Origin: Bacteroidota bacterium
GTDB lineage: Bacteria; Bacteroidota; Bacteroidia; UKL13-3
Length of the DNA: 64,000 nucleotides
Direction: 5' to 3'
NCBI GenBank assembly: GCA_027491085.1
Contig: JAIXWW010000009.1
Span: 124,001-188,000 of the forward strand
Program-made: the position numbers and the translations under genes
The notes under the pieces: model-generated
Databases searched by the model: none
What the model saw: the letters and a program-made list of their open reading frames with translations, nothing else
What the model was told of the DNA's origin: nothing
Shown: positions 45,371 to 54,657 of the stretch, one piece after another
How positions within the stretch are numbered: the stretch's first letter is position 1
Layout: each line of letters starts with the position of its first letter

Positions 45371-46348
45371 ATGAACGTACAACACGAAGCATTAAAAAAA
45401 TTCAGTTATCAAATTGAATTTGCGCTTAATAATTACAGCGCACATGGAATGGACATTACTAAATATACCAATGTAATGATTGGTGGTTTAGGTGGAAGTG
45501 GTATTGGAGGGAGATTAGTAAAAAACATTTTTATGGATGAGTTCCCAGTTCCTGTAGAATGTATTGCTGATTACACTTTACCTTCATATGTAAATAAAAG
45601 TACATTGGTTATTTTAGGTTCGTATAGCGGAAATACTGAAGAAACATTATTTATGTTTGATGAAGTAAAAAAACGTGGTTGCGACATGATTATTTTAACC
45701 GGTGGCGGTAAATTAGCTGAACATGCTACTGAAAATAACTTAAAAAGATACCATTTAGAACCTGGATTCCAACCTAGGATGGCTTTAGGTTTTTCATTGA
45801 CTTACTTAGTACAAATTTTTGCTGAGTTTATCAAAAAAGATGTTGTTTCAACATTAAAAGAAATTGCTGCTAAGGTAAAAGATACCGCTCCATACGAAGA
45901 AGAAATGACAAGAGCTTTTGAAGCAATTAAAGCTAAGGTTAACAACAAATTTATTATTGTTACCGATGGTTATTTTGAATCAACAGGAATTCGTTTTGCA
46001 CAGCAAATACAAGAAAATGCTAAGCACGAAGCATTTGTTAGTGTTTTACCAGAGGCCAACCACAACATGATAGAAAGCTATTATGGTGATTTACCATCAT
46101 TATACATCTTATTAAACTCAAATAGCAATCCTAGAGTTGGTGCCCGTTTTGAATTTTTAACCAATTTATTGGAAGTTGAAAACCATAAAGTAATTAATAT
46201 GGCTGTAAACAAGTTTAATTTAGAAGCGGTTTATGAAATGATTCACCGCCTTGATTGGTTAAGCTTATATGTGGCTGACTACAGAAAAGTAGATTCATTA
46301 AATGTTCCAAACATTGCTTCGTTAAAAGAATACTTATCAAACGTATAA
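45371..46348 (+). CDS. SIS-domain bifunctional phosphoglucose/phosphomannose isomerase
   Basis: 325 residues with two SIS folds. Landmarks are GGLGGSGIGGRL, VILGSYSGNTEETL, and a C-terminal isomerase part with NHNMIESY. The family converts glucose 6-phosphate or mannose 6-phosphate to fructose 6-phosphate, supplying hexose phosphates to surface glycan synthesis. The assignment is by fold and length. The next gene starts 1 bp after its stop. Confidence 0.87.
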   Translation: MNVQHEALKKFSYQIEFALNNYSAHGMDITKYTNVMIGGLGGSGIGGRLVKNIFMDEFPVPVECIADYTLPSYVNKSTLVILGSYSGNTEETLFMFDEVKKRGCDMIILTGGGKLAEHATENNLKRYHLEPGFQPRMALGFSLTYLVQIFAEFIKKDVVSTLKEIAAKVKDTAPYEEEMTRAFEAIKAKVNNKFIIVTDGYFESTGIRFAQQIQENAKHEAFVSVLPEANHNMIESYYGDLPSLYILLNSNSNPRVGARFEFLTNLLEVENHKVINMAVNKFNLEAVYEMIHRLDWLSLYVADYRKVDSLNVPNIASLKEYLSNV

Positions 46349-46349
46349 T

Positions 46350-47111
46350 TTGGGATTTTTAAATAAAATATTTGGTAACAAAGAGGCAGCTAGTAAGGCT
46401 GCCTCTTTTATAAATCCGGTAAAGGTTGAGCTTCACTCGCACTTAATTCACGCTGTTGATGATGGGGTACAATCGCTTGACGAAGCAACAGAAACACTTA
46501 AATTATTTGAGAAAATGGGGTATACAAAAGTGATAACTACGCCTCATATAATGAGCGATTATTACAAAAATGGACCCGAAAATTTATTGCCCAAACTAGC
46601 TGAACTTAAAGCCCATTTAATAGAAAAAGGAATAAACCTTGAAATGGAAGTGGCTGCCGAATACATGATTGACGATGCATTTGAAGCAAAAATTAACAAC
46701 AATGAAATTTTAAGCTTTGGTGGCAGCAAAAAATATGTTTTATTAGAAATGCCTTTTTTAGAAGAAGCTCGTAATTTTAAATCTGCCATTTTTGAACTAC
46801 AGATAAACGGTTTTAACCCTATTTTAGCTCACCCTGAGCGTTATACTTACTACCATCAACAAAAAAACAAGTACCAAGAAATGGTTGATAAAGGTATTTT
46901 ATTACAATTAAATAACCTTTCATTAATTGGCTATTACAGTCCTTATGTACTCAAAGCTGCAGAAGGAATAATTGAAAAAAAACTACATAGTTTTGTAGGA
47001 AGCGATGCACATAATATTAAACATGCAAGTATTATTAACGAAAGAGTAATTCAGTCGAATTTATACCAAAAAGCATGTAGTAGTGTAGAGCTATTAAATA
47101 ATAGTTTATAA
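46350..47111 (+). CDS. CpsB/YwqE-like tyrosine-protein phosphatase (PHP domain)
   Basis: 253 residues, TTG start directly after the isomerase stop. PHP-type metal motifs are seen: VELHSHLIHAVDDG, a central VAAEYMIDD, LAHPERY and FVGSDAHN. Such phosphatases control polysaccharide export by dephosphorylating a tyrosine kinase. No cognate kinase or Wzz-like gene is in the window. The N-terminal 24 residues before the PHP domain look non-conserved. Confidence 0.88.
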   Translation: MGFLNKIFGNKEAASKAASFINPVKVELHSHLIHAVDDGVQSLDEATETLKLFEKMGYTKVITTPHIMSDYYKNGPENLLPKLAELKAHLIEKGINLEMEVAAEYMIDDAFEAKINNNEILSFGGSKKYVLLEMPFLEEARNFKSAIFELQINGFNPILAHPERYTYYHQQKNKYQEMVDKGILLQLNNLSLIGYYSPYVLKAAEGIIEKKLHSFVGSDAHNIKHASIINERVIQSNLYQKACSSVELLNNSL

Positions 47112-47135
47112 TAAAAGATATTAAAATCTTAACCT

Positions 47136-47657
47136 TTATAATTCATTAAAATGCTGCCAAAAATTTTCAGAAATAATGGTAAACCAAGCAGTGTAGTTAT
47201 TTGGATTTTTCATCATATCTTGTTTTAACCAATCAATTGCTACCCATTTATAGCTAGCCACTTCTGTTGGGTTTATGATAACTTCCCCATTAAAATTACC
47301 AACTAAAACATGGTCAAATTCATGTTCAGTTAGTCCATTGTCAAAGTCAGCTTTATAAATAAAACTAGTTTTAACTTCCAAAAAACAATCAAAGCCCATT
47401 TCTTCCTGAAGCCTTCTATGAGCGGCCTGAACAATTGTTTCGTTAACTCTTGGGTGACTACAGCAGGTATTTGTCCAAAGGCCAGCGCTATGATATTTAG
47501 TTAATGCTCTTTGTTGTAAGAGAAGCTCCTTTTGGTCATTAAAAATAAAAACTGAAAAAGCACGATGCAATAATCCTTTTTCGTGCGCTTCTTGTTTTTC
47601 CATTTTACCAATTTCTTGGTCATTTTCATTCACCAGTATTACATATTCCAAACCCAT
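47136..47657 (-). CDS. idi: Isopentenyl-diphosphate delta-isomerase, type I
   Basis: 173 residues. Interconverts isopentenyl and dimethylallyl diphosphate. The Nudix-fold landmarks and the type I catalytic motif TNTCCSHP with its Cys are present, followed by AHRRLQEEMGFDCF with the metal-binding Glu and a late FTIISENFWQHF. The length matches short bacterial Idi. It is 44 bp downstream of dsbD on the same strand and convergent with the CpsB-like gene. Confidence 0.95.
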   Translation of the reverse strand: MGLEYVILVNENDQEIGKMEKQEAHEKGLLHRAFSVFIFNDQKELLLQQRALTKYHSAGLWTNTCCSHPRVNETIVQAAHRRLQEEMGFDCFLEVKTSFIYKADFDNGLTEHEFDHVLVGNFNGEVIINPTEVASYKWVAIDWLKQDMMKNPNNYTAWFTIISENFWQHFNEL

Positions 47658-47701
47658 TAATTGGTTATAACATAACTTTATTAATATAGTTTTCCAATAT
47701 T

Positions 47702-49807
47702 TTATTGCTTTACAAAAGCAGCTTTTCCATCATCTAAAAATTTAACAAACGCAGCTTCATCAGTATCGTAAAAACGAGGACCAGAAAGTTGTTTTTCATT
47801 GCCATCAATAACTACATACTGTGGTTGAGCAGAAAAATTATACTTCGAGATTTGTAAATCTTGATTTTGCTCTCCAATGGTTTTTTTAACCTTGTTGTCT
47901 CTAGCGCTAGTGTACCATTCATTTTCAGGTAATTCTTTTCTTTCGTCAGCGTATAACGACACAATAATAAAATCATTTTGCAAACGCTTAAGCACTTCTG
48001 GTTTTGCCCAAACATATTCCTCCATTTTACGACAATTAACGCAAGCATGGCCCGTAAAATCAACAAATATTGGCTTTCCAGTAGCTTTAGAAGCTGCTAA
48101 TGCTTCTTTATAATCAAAATAACCTGTTAAACCATGAGGTAACTCTAAAAAGTCAGAATGTTTGGTTTTAGGTGCTGAATTGCTAGATGGTTGAATGGTT
48201 GAATGGTTGTTATTATTTCCCAAAATAAAATCCTGTGTACTCATTGGAGGTAACAAGCCCGAAAGTGCTTTTAAAGGAGCACCAAATAAACCAGGAATCA
48301 TATAAACAGCAAAACAGAATGAAAGCACTGCTAAGCCAAAGCGAGGCACACCAATATAGGGCATATCGCTGTCGTGACTAAATTTAATTTTACCCAACAA
48401 ATACATTCCCAATAAAATAGCAATTACAATCCAAATAGTTAAATAAATTTCTCTATCTAAAATTCCCCAATGGTAAACCACATCGGCAGTAGAAAGAAAT
48501 TTAAATGCAAAAGCTATTTCAACAAAACCTAAAACTACTTTTACAGAATTTAACCAACCACCGCTTTTAGGTAAATTTTGTAACCAACTTGGAAATATAG
48601 CAAATAAAGTAAAAGGTAAGGCTAAGCCAAAACCAAATGAAGCCATTCCAAGTAAAGGTTTCAAGAACTTGCCACCTACAGCTTCAATTAATAAACTACC
48701 TACCACTGGGCCGGTGCAACTAAACGAAACCAAAGCCAAGGTAAAGGCCATAAAGAAAATTCCCATAAAATTACCCATGCTACTTTTGGAATCCACTTTA
48801 TTTACAAATTGATGTGGTAAAGTAATTTCAAACATTCCTAAAAAAGAGGCGGCAAAAACCAAGAAAATAACAAAAAATAAAATATTCGGTAACCAATGGG
48901 TACTTAACCAATTTCCGAAATCAGGGCCTAAACCAAAGAAGGCAAAAACCAAACCTAATGAAGCATAAATACCTACAATTGATAAGCCAAACGTAAAGGC
49001 ACGTGTAATTCCTTGTGAACGAGTTTCACTTTTTTTAGTAAAAAAACTAACTGTCATAGGTAGCATTGGGAAAACACATGGCGTTACAACAGCAATTAAT
49101 CCTCCTAAAAATGCAATTATTAAAAAACTAAAAAAACTATCTTCACTTTTATTTGGTGTAGCAACAGTAGTTATGGCTTTGGCTTCCAAATTAATAGCAG
49201 CATTAGTATCTTTAACAACATTATCTATTTTAGTTAATTCAGCCGGTTTCGTTTCGATAGATGCTTCAATCACTTCTGGGGTAGTTTCAGTTGACGCAGG
49301 TGTTTCGGCAGAAGCAGTTATTTGTAATCCTTTTAATTCATATTCTTGCTCATACGGAGGCATACACATACCTGTAACCTCTGAACACTCTTGAAAGTAT
49401 ATACCAACTTTTACATTTGGTTTAGCCGAAATCAACTTAATTTTTTGAATGAATTTAGCCGTACCTTTCATTACACTTACAGTACCTTTCCAAACTTCCT
49501 CGTAATGTTTGTGGCTACCTACAGGCTTGGTTTTACCAACCAATACATAGCTTTTATCTTTTTTCCAGCTAAACTCAGCAGCAATTGGGCCTAAGTTAGG
49601 ATCCATATCATTGCTGTACATATACCAATCTTTTTCAATTACACTTGTTAATACAATCTCCACTTCATCGCCAATTTTAGCAGTTGGTTTGCTGCAAACC
49701 ATTTTCCAAATAGGTTCTTTTTTTAGCTGCGCAAATACACCATTTGATGAAACAGTGAATAACAGTACTAGGAGTAAAAATTTGTATCTTAAACGAATCA
49801 TATGCAT
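47702..49807 (-). CDS. dsbD: Thiol:disulfide interchange protein DsbD
   Basis: 701 residues. Carries electrons from cytoplasmic thioredoxin across the inner membrane to periplasmic thiol proteins. Signal peptide, then a DsbD-alpha-like domain (CSEVTGMCMPP, about residues 30-160), an eight-helix membrane part with the cysteine motifs TPCVFPMLP and SFSCTGPVVG, and a C-terminal thioredoxin domain with ACVNCRKMEE. The linker before the thioredoxin part is Asn/Ser-rich and is encoded by an octamer repeat. A consensus minus-strand promoter lies upstream. Confidence 0.95.
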   Translation of the reverse strand: MHMIRLRYKFLLLVLLFTVSSNGVFAQLKKEPIWKMVCSKPTAKIGDEVEIVLTSVIEKDWYMYSNDMDPNLGPIAAEFSWKKDKSYVLVGKTKPVGSHKHYEEVWKGTVSVMKGTAKFIQKIKLISAKPNVKVGIYFQECSEVTGMCMPPYEQEYELKGLQITASAETPASTETTPEVIEASIETKPAELTKIDNVVKDTNAAINLEAKAITTVATPNKSEDSFFSFLIIAFLGGLIAVVTPCVFPMLPMTVSFFTKKSETRSQGITRAFTFGLSIVGIYASLGLVFAFFGLGPDFGNWLSTHWLPNILFFVIFLVFAASFLGMFEITLPHQFVNKVDSKSSMGNFMGIFFMAFTLALVSFSCTGPVVGSLLIEAVGGKFLKPLLGMASFGFGLALPFTLFAIFPSWLQNLPKSGGWLNSVKVVLGFVEIAFAFKFLSTADVVYHWGILDREIYLTIWIVIAILLGMYLLGKIKFSHDSDMPYIGVPRFGLAVLSFCFAVYMIPGLFGAPLKALSGLLPPMSTQDFILGNNNNHSTIQPSSNSAPKTKHSDFLELPHGLTGYFDYKEALAASKATGKPIFVDFTGHACVNCRKMEEYVWAKPEVLKRLQNDFIIVSLYADERKELPENEWYTSARDNKVKKTIGEQNQDLQISKYNFSAQPQYVVIDGNEKQLSGPRFYDTDEAAFVKFLDDGKAAFVKQ
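48188..48211. repeat. Octamer repeat inside dsbD linker
   Basis: TGGTTGAA, TGGTTGAA, TGGTTGTT: three units at 8-bp period. Because 8 is not a multiple of 3, the unit is read in different frames and codes the NNHSTIQP linker. Confidence 0.6.
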
Positions 49808-49830
49808 TTTATTAAAATATTGGGTATGGG

Positions 49831-49859
49831 CAAATGTAAAAGTATTTTTTTAAACACAA
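49831..49859 (-). promoter_or_regulatory. Promoter of dsbD
   Basis: On the minus strand TTG (49859-49857), an 18-nt spacer and TACATTTG (49838-49831), 23 nt before the ATG. Confidence 0.65.
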
Positions 49860-49901
49860 TTATCAATATTTGCTTAAATTGACATATAGCTGTCAAATCA
49901 T

Positions 49902-49935
49902 AAAAAAACCCCGAAAATTCTCAAATTCGGGGTTT
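49902..49935 (-). terminator. Intrinsic terminator after the second OmpH gene
   Basis: AAACCCCGAA / TTCGGGGTTT stem with a long T-run on the minus strand. It closes the uppS-bamA-ompH-ompH run. Confidence 0.85.
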
Positions 49936-49954
49936 AATTTTTTTAATGGATAAA

Positions 49955-50518
49955 TTATTTCTTAGGTGCAACAGGCGCAACAGTTTTAGGTGCAGGTGGT
50001 GCATCTACAATTCCTAATTTCTTTTTTACCAATACAGTAACATCGTCACCTTCTGGTTTGTAAAGCATACCAGCAGTATTACTATCAAATACATAAGTGT
50101 AGCCTACTTCTTTAGCTACTTGACCGATTGCATTCTTAGCTTTTTCTACTATTGGTTTTAACAATTCTGCTTCTTTTTTACGGCTATCCTCTTGAGCAGT
50201 TTGTTGAAATTCTTGGATTCTTTCTTGTAATTGGCGTAATTCTTTTTCTTTAAACTCACGCATTGTTGGAGAAAGTTTAGTTCCTTCTTCTTCGTATGAT
50301 TTATACTTAGTTTGAAATTCTTGTTGTAATTTTCCTAAGTCATCTTCTAACTGCTTTTGATACTTTTCCATATCAGTGTTTGCTTTTTTGTATTCTGGCA
50401 TTGCTACCATAACCTCTTGCAAATCTACATAACCTAATTTTTGAGCATTTGCTACAAATACCCCACCGCAAAGCGCAAATACCATTGCCAATGCAAACTT
50501 TCTAATGATGCTTTTCAT
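49955..50518 (-). CDS. OmpH/Skp-family periplasmic chaperone
   Basis: 187 residues. A signal peptide ends near VANAQ, then LGYVDLQEVMVAMPEYKKA and a long helical, charged tentacle (about residues 45-140) typical of Skp, and a Pro/Ala/Lys-rich tail. It protects unfolded outer membrane proteins on their way to BamA. It is the last gene of the uppS-bamA-ompH-ompH run, after a 28-bp gap. Confidence 0.93.
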   Translation of the reverse strand: MKSIIRKFALAMVFALCGGVFVANAQKLGYVDLQEVMVAMPEYKKANTDMEKYQKQLEDDLGKLQQEFQTKYKSYEEEGTKLSPTMREFKEKELRQLQERIQEFQQTAQEDSRKKEAELLKPIVEKAKNAIGQVAKEVGYTYVFDSNTAGMLYKPEGDDVTVLVKKKLGIVDAPPAPKTVAPVAPKK

Positions 50519-50546
50519 TTGTATTCTTATTTATTTTATTTTTGTT

Positions 50547-51137
50547 TTATCTTTTTTCGTTACCCTCGTTTGTTTTGGGTGCAGGATTTTCAGGCTTCAA
50601 TTGGTTTTTACTTGGTTTATCAATTGCTATGCCAAGTTCAGTTAAAACCTCATTACTCATATCATATTTGGAGTTGGTATAAAGCATTACCACTTCCCCA
50701 CCCTTTGCAAATATAAAGTCGTACGCTCTTGCTTTTGCCACTTTTTGTACTGCGTCAAAAACTTTATCTTGAATTGGTTTTACCAATTCTTGACGCTTTT
50801 TGAACAAATCACCTTCAAAGCCAAATTTTTTATTTCTATAATCTCTTAATTCATCTTGCATTTGCTTTAGTTCAACACTGCGCTTTTTTTTCATTTCATC
50901 ACTCATTAGCACTTGTTCAGCACTAAATTCCTTTTCTGCTTTTTCTAAATCTTGCATTTTAAGCTCAATTTCTTTTTGCCAATCTTCGCTTAAAGCATTT
51001 AATTGTTTTTGTGCTGACCTATATTCTGGCAACAAATCCAAAATATATTCCGTATCAACGTAAGCAAATTTTTGAGCAATAACGCTATTGCTTGCTAAAG
51101 CAAACAAAATTGTAAAAAGAACTACTATTTTTTTCAT
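50547..51137 (-). CDS. OmpH/Skp-family periplasmic chaperone, first copy
   Basis: 196 residues. Signal peptide ending near SVIAQ, then FAYVDTEYILDLLPEY and a helical middle region (about 45-130). It pairs with the similar protein encoded next; the two share the YVDxExIL/YVDLQEVM opening, so a duplication is likely. It starts 41 bp downstream of bamA, which supports a role in outer membrane protein assembly. Confidence 0.93.
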   Translation of the reverse strand: MKKIVVLFTILFALASNSVIAQKFAYVDTEYILDLLPEYRSAQKQLNALSEDWQKEIELKMQDLEKAEKEFSAEQVLMSDEMKKKRSVELKQMQDELRDYRNKKFGFEGDLFKKRQELVKPIQDKVFDAVQKVAKARAYDFIFAKGGEVVMLYTNSKYDMSNEVLTELGIAIDKPSKNQLKPENPAPKTNEGNEKR

Positions 51138-51178
51138 AATAACTAAAACTAATATATGTGTTTTTAGTATAAATAATT

Positions 51179-53680
51179 TTAAAACTGTTGGCCAATTAAG
51201 AAATGAAAATTACCTCCATTTACGCCTTGACGAAGTGGCACATCATCAATACCCCAACCGTAATCCAAACCAATCATACCAAACATTGGTAAAAATATAC
51301 GAACTCCCATTCCATAACTTCTGTATAATTTAAATGGATTGTAATCTCTAAACTCAAGCTGCGCATTCCCCGCTTCAGCAAATACTAGCGGAAAAACAGT
51401 AGCTTGTGGATTCAATGAAATAGGGTAACGTAATTCCATTGTAAACCTATTGTACAATGCTGCGCCTTTAGGGGCTGTTTGGCCTGTATTAGGATCGGTG
51501 TATAGAGGAGTCAAAGTATTATCTTGATAACCACGCAAAGCTACTAATTCCCTTCCATCTAAATTAAATCCAGTTAAACCAGCTCCTCCAACCCAAAACC
51601 TCTCAAATGGGGTAATGGCTAAATTTGAATTATATCTTCCTAATGCACCAAAATTAACCCTTGTCATAAATACTAGATCACCCAAAATTCTGTTAAAAAA
51701 TGTTGCATCAAATTTCCACTTATGAAATTCTAACCAACGTGTATTAGCAGCATCAGTATTCGAGAACAGTGAATAAGGAGGAGTAGCTTGTAATGAAAGT
51801 GAAATATTTGAGCCAGTTCTTGGATATATGATTTGATCGGTAGAGTTACGGCCTAATACAACCTTAAAACTTAAATTATTAGAAACACCCCCTGCAATTG
51901 ATGAAATATAGGGTAATCCAGCTGAACTGTATTTATGATCGTATTGCTGAAAACTTCCTTGGTATTGCAAAACAAAATAATCATCAGGCCATTTCAATCG
52001 TTTTCCTAATCCCACTGTTAAACCAGATGTAAACAAACCTGTACTTCTTGAATCTTCGCTAGAATAACCATTTGTTTGACGCGAGTGAAACACTGAAACA
52101 CTCAATGCATTCGGTTTTTTACCTCCTAACCAAGGTTCAGTAAATGATGCTGAATACGATTGAAAAAAGGAACCGTTAGTTTGAGCTCTTAAAGAAATTC
52201 TTTGTCCATCGCCACTTGGGATAGGGTTCCATGAACTTGCTTTGCTTACTTTTCTAGCTGAAAAATTATTAATAGTTAAACCTAATGTTCCTATTATCAT
52301 TCCGGCTCCCCAACCACCTGAAAGTTCAATTTGATCGTTAGCTCTCTCTTCTACCTTATATTCAATATCAACAGTTCCTGTAGCAGGGTTTGGAACAGGA
52401 TTTACACCTAAAGCCTCCGGATTAAAATAACCTATCTGGCTTAGTTCTCGCAAACTTCTTGTAATGTCACTTCTACTAAACAATTGGCCTGGTTTAGTTC
52501 TTAACTCTCTTAAAATTACATGGTCACTTGTTTTTGTATTTCCTTTAACTGTAACTTTATTTATTCGAGCTTGCTCTCCCTCGCTAATTCTTATTTCTAA
52601 ATCAATACTATCATTCTCTATTAATACCTCTACGGGTTCAACCCTGAAGAACAAATAACCATCATCCATATACAAAGTACTCACATCCAATCCTTGCTGA
52701 CTCATGTTCAATCTTTGATCGAGCATTGTTTGATCATAAATATCACCTCGCTTAATATTTAAAACTTTGCTTAATTCGTCATCTTTATACTTTGAATTTC
52801 CTATAAACTTTATGTTTCTGAAATAGTATTTTAAGCCTTCATTTATAACAATTTTAATATTTACATTTTGATCTTTACCTCTCCAAACAGAATCAGACAC
52901 AATTTGCACATCACGGTAACCCATGCTCAAGTACTTTTCAACTATCTTCTGCTTGTCATCAGAGTAGTTTTCCTCAATAAATTTTGATTTAGAAAACAAC
53001 CTATTTTTCCACTTGGTTTCCTTCATTTGCCCTCTAATTTGCTTATCGGTTAAGGCAGTATTTCCTTCAATAATAATTTTATCTATTTTTATTTTAGGAC
53101 CAGGAGTAACAAAAATTTTAAGTTTATTGGTGTTTTTTACTGCATTGTAATCAACCATTTCAAACTTCACCTTGGTATCTGAACGTCCTTTATCATCATA
53201 AAATTTTTTAATTTCACGTTCAACTGTTACCAATAAATTTTGATTGATAATTTGGCCTGCCTTAATAGTTAATGCTTCGCTAATATCTTCGGCTTTACCT
53301 TTCCTTACACCTATGATACTAAAAGTAGATAAACGGGGTTTTTCTTTTAAAGCCAATTCTAGCCAAATGCGTTCCCCTTCAATTTTTTGAACCTTTAATT
53401 TTATATCATCAAAGAGTTTTTGTTTCCATAAAGTGGTAATTGATTTTGTTATATCATCGGAAGGTACTTTAATTTTTTGACCAATTGATATACCAGCTAT
53501 AATCTGAATGACACTTTTATCATAATAACTGGTTCCTGTAACTTCAAATCCAGCTACTATATAGGTTTTTGCAGCATTATAATCTACAACAGCATAGGTA
53601 TTGGCACTATCAGTTTGTGCAGAAACAAAACTTGTAATACCAAGAATAAGTGTTGTAATAATTGCAATCTTTTTTATCAT
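51179..53680 (-). CDS. bamA: Outer membrane protein assembly factor BamA
   Basis: 833 residues. A signal peptide (about 1-22) leads into several POTRA domains (about 40-440, with ITVTPGPKIKIDKIIIEGN-like strands, VTVKGNTKT and REL-S-QIGYFNPE), then the C-terminal Omp85 barrel (about 460-833, with GGAGLTGFNLDGRELVALRGY and GMGVRIFLPMFG). It inserts beta-barrel proteins in the outer membrane. It stands between uppS and two ompH genes, the classic Bacteroidota order. Confidence 0.97.
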   Translation of the reverse strand: MIKKIAIITTLILGITSFVSAQTDSANTYAVVDYNAAKTYIVAGFEVTGTSYYDKSVIQIIAGISIGQKIKVPSDDITKSITTLWKQKLFDDIKLKVQKIEGERIWLELALKEKPRLSTFSIIGVRKGKAEDISEALTIKAGQIINQNLLVTVEREIKKFYDDKGRSDTKVKFEMVDYNAVKNTNKLKIFVTPGPKIKIDKIIIEGNTALTDKQIRGQMKETKWKNRLFSKSKFIEENYSDDKQKIVEKYLSMGYRDVQIVSDSVWRGKDQNVNIKIVINEGLKYYFRNIKFIGNSKYKDDELSKVLNIKRGDIYDQTMLDQRLNMSQQGLDVSTLYMDDGYLFFRVEPVEVLIENDSIDLEIRISEGEQARINKVTVKGNTKTSDHVILRELRTKPGQLFSRSDITRSLRELSQIGYFNPEALGVNPVPNPATGTVDIEYKVEERANDQIELSGGWGAGMIIGTLGLTINNFSARKVSKASSWNPIPSGDGQRISLRAQTNGSFFQSYSASFTEPWLGGKKPNALSVSVFHSRQTNGYSSEDSRSTGLFTSGLTVGLGKRLKWPDDYFVLQYQGSFQQYDHKYSSAGLPYISSIAGGVSNNLSFKVVLGRNSTDQIIYPRTGSNISLSLQATPPYSLFSNTDAANTRWLEFHKWKFDATFFNRILGDLVFMTRVNFGALGRYNSNLAITPFERFWVGGAGLTGFNLDGRELVALRGYQDNTLTPLYTDPNTGQTAPKGAALYNRFTMELRYPISLNPQATVFPLVFAEAGNAQLEFRDYNPFKLYRSYGMGVRIFLPMFGMIGLDYGWGIDDVPLRQGVNGGNFHFLIGQQF

Positions 53681-53741
53681 TTGTTTATAACGAAAACAGT
53701 CTATTTATGTTACTTTAAAGTTTAAATTCAGCTTTCTATTT

Positions 53742-54488
53742 TTAATTAGTTATAAGTTGTTCCGAAGTTTTTCCAAATCTTCTTTCTCTTTGTTGAAAAT
53801 CAATAATCGCATCATACAAGTCTTCTTCTTTAAAGTCAGGCCAAAGTTTCGGTGTAAAATAAAATTCTGCATAGGCCAATTCCCAAAGCAAAAAATTACT
53901 TATTCTGTGTTCACCACTTGTTCTAATCATCAAATCAGGATTTGGTATTCCATTTGTTGAAAGGTGCTTATCAATTACTGAATCATCAATATCAGATATG
54001 GCTAACTCATCATTTTTAACTTGAGTAGCAATATTTTTTATAGCGTTTATAATATCCCACTTAGCACTGTAACTCAATGCTAATACCATTGTTAATCCAC
54101 TATTGTCTTTTGTGGCATCAATGGTTTCTTGTAATTGAAGTTGGCACTTGGCAGGTAAATCACTTATATTACCAATTGATTTCAATCTGATATTATTTTT
54201 TTGTAAAGTGGGGGTTTCCTTTTTAATGGTATCAATTAAAAGTTCCATCAAATCGTCAACTTCTTTTTGGGGCCTATTCCAGTTTTCGGTACTAAAAGCG
54301 TATAAGGTAATATATTTCAAACCAATCTCTGCTGCAGCCTCTACCGTTGTTTTAACAGCTTTTACACCATTATAATGTCCAAAAATACGAAACTTTCCAA
54401 AACCTTTGGCCCATCTCCCATTTCCGTCCATAATAATTGCAATATGCTTTGGCAATTTAGTTATATCTATTTGGTCTTTTCTCGACAT
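53742..54488 (-). CDS. uppS: Isoprenyl transferase (undecaprenyl diphosphate synthase)
   Basis: 248 residues. Makes the C55 lipid carrier for peptidoglycan and surface glycans. The catalytic Asp is seen in AIIMDGNGRWA, with YAFSTENWNRP, the ALSYSAKWDI strand and LMIRTSGEHRISNFLLW. The length is normal. It opens the run to bamA (61-bp gap) and has a -7-like TATTTTCG box upstream. Confidence 0.97.
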   Translation of the reverse strand: MSRKDQIDITKLPKHIAIIMDGNGRWAKGFGKFRIFGHYNGVKAVKTTVEAAAEIGLKYITLYAFSTENWNRPQKEVDDLMELLIDTIKKETPTLQKNNIRLKSIGNISDLPAKCQLQLQETIDATKDNSGLTMVLALSYSAKWDIINAIKNIATQVKNDELAISDIDDSVIDKHLSTNGIPNPDLMIRTSGEHRISNFLLWELAYAEFYFTPKLWPDFKEEDLYDAIIDFQQRERRFGKTSEQLITN

Positions 54489-54602
54489 GTACTGTTTTTA
54501 GCAAAATCGGACGAAAATAACTAAATTGTTTGAATCAAAAAGTATAAATACAGCAAAATAAATTTCTAAATAAAATAATTTAACCGTTTTACAGCAATAG
54601 AA

Positions 54603-54643
54603 ACAAAAAAGGGCCGTCTAAACTAATTTAGACAGCCCCTTTT
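54603..54643 (-). terminator. Intrinsic terminator after the giant PKD-repeat gene
   Basis: On the minus strand GGGGCTGTCTAAA pairs with TTTAGACGGCCC and ends in TTTTTTGTTT, 15 bp past the stop. Confidence 0.85.
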
Positions 54644-54657
54644 ATTAGAAAACAATT

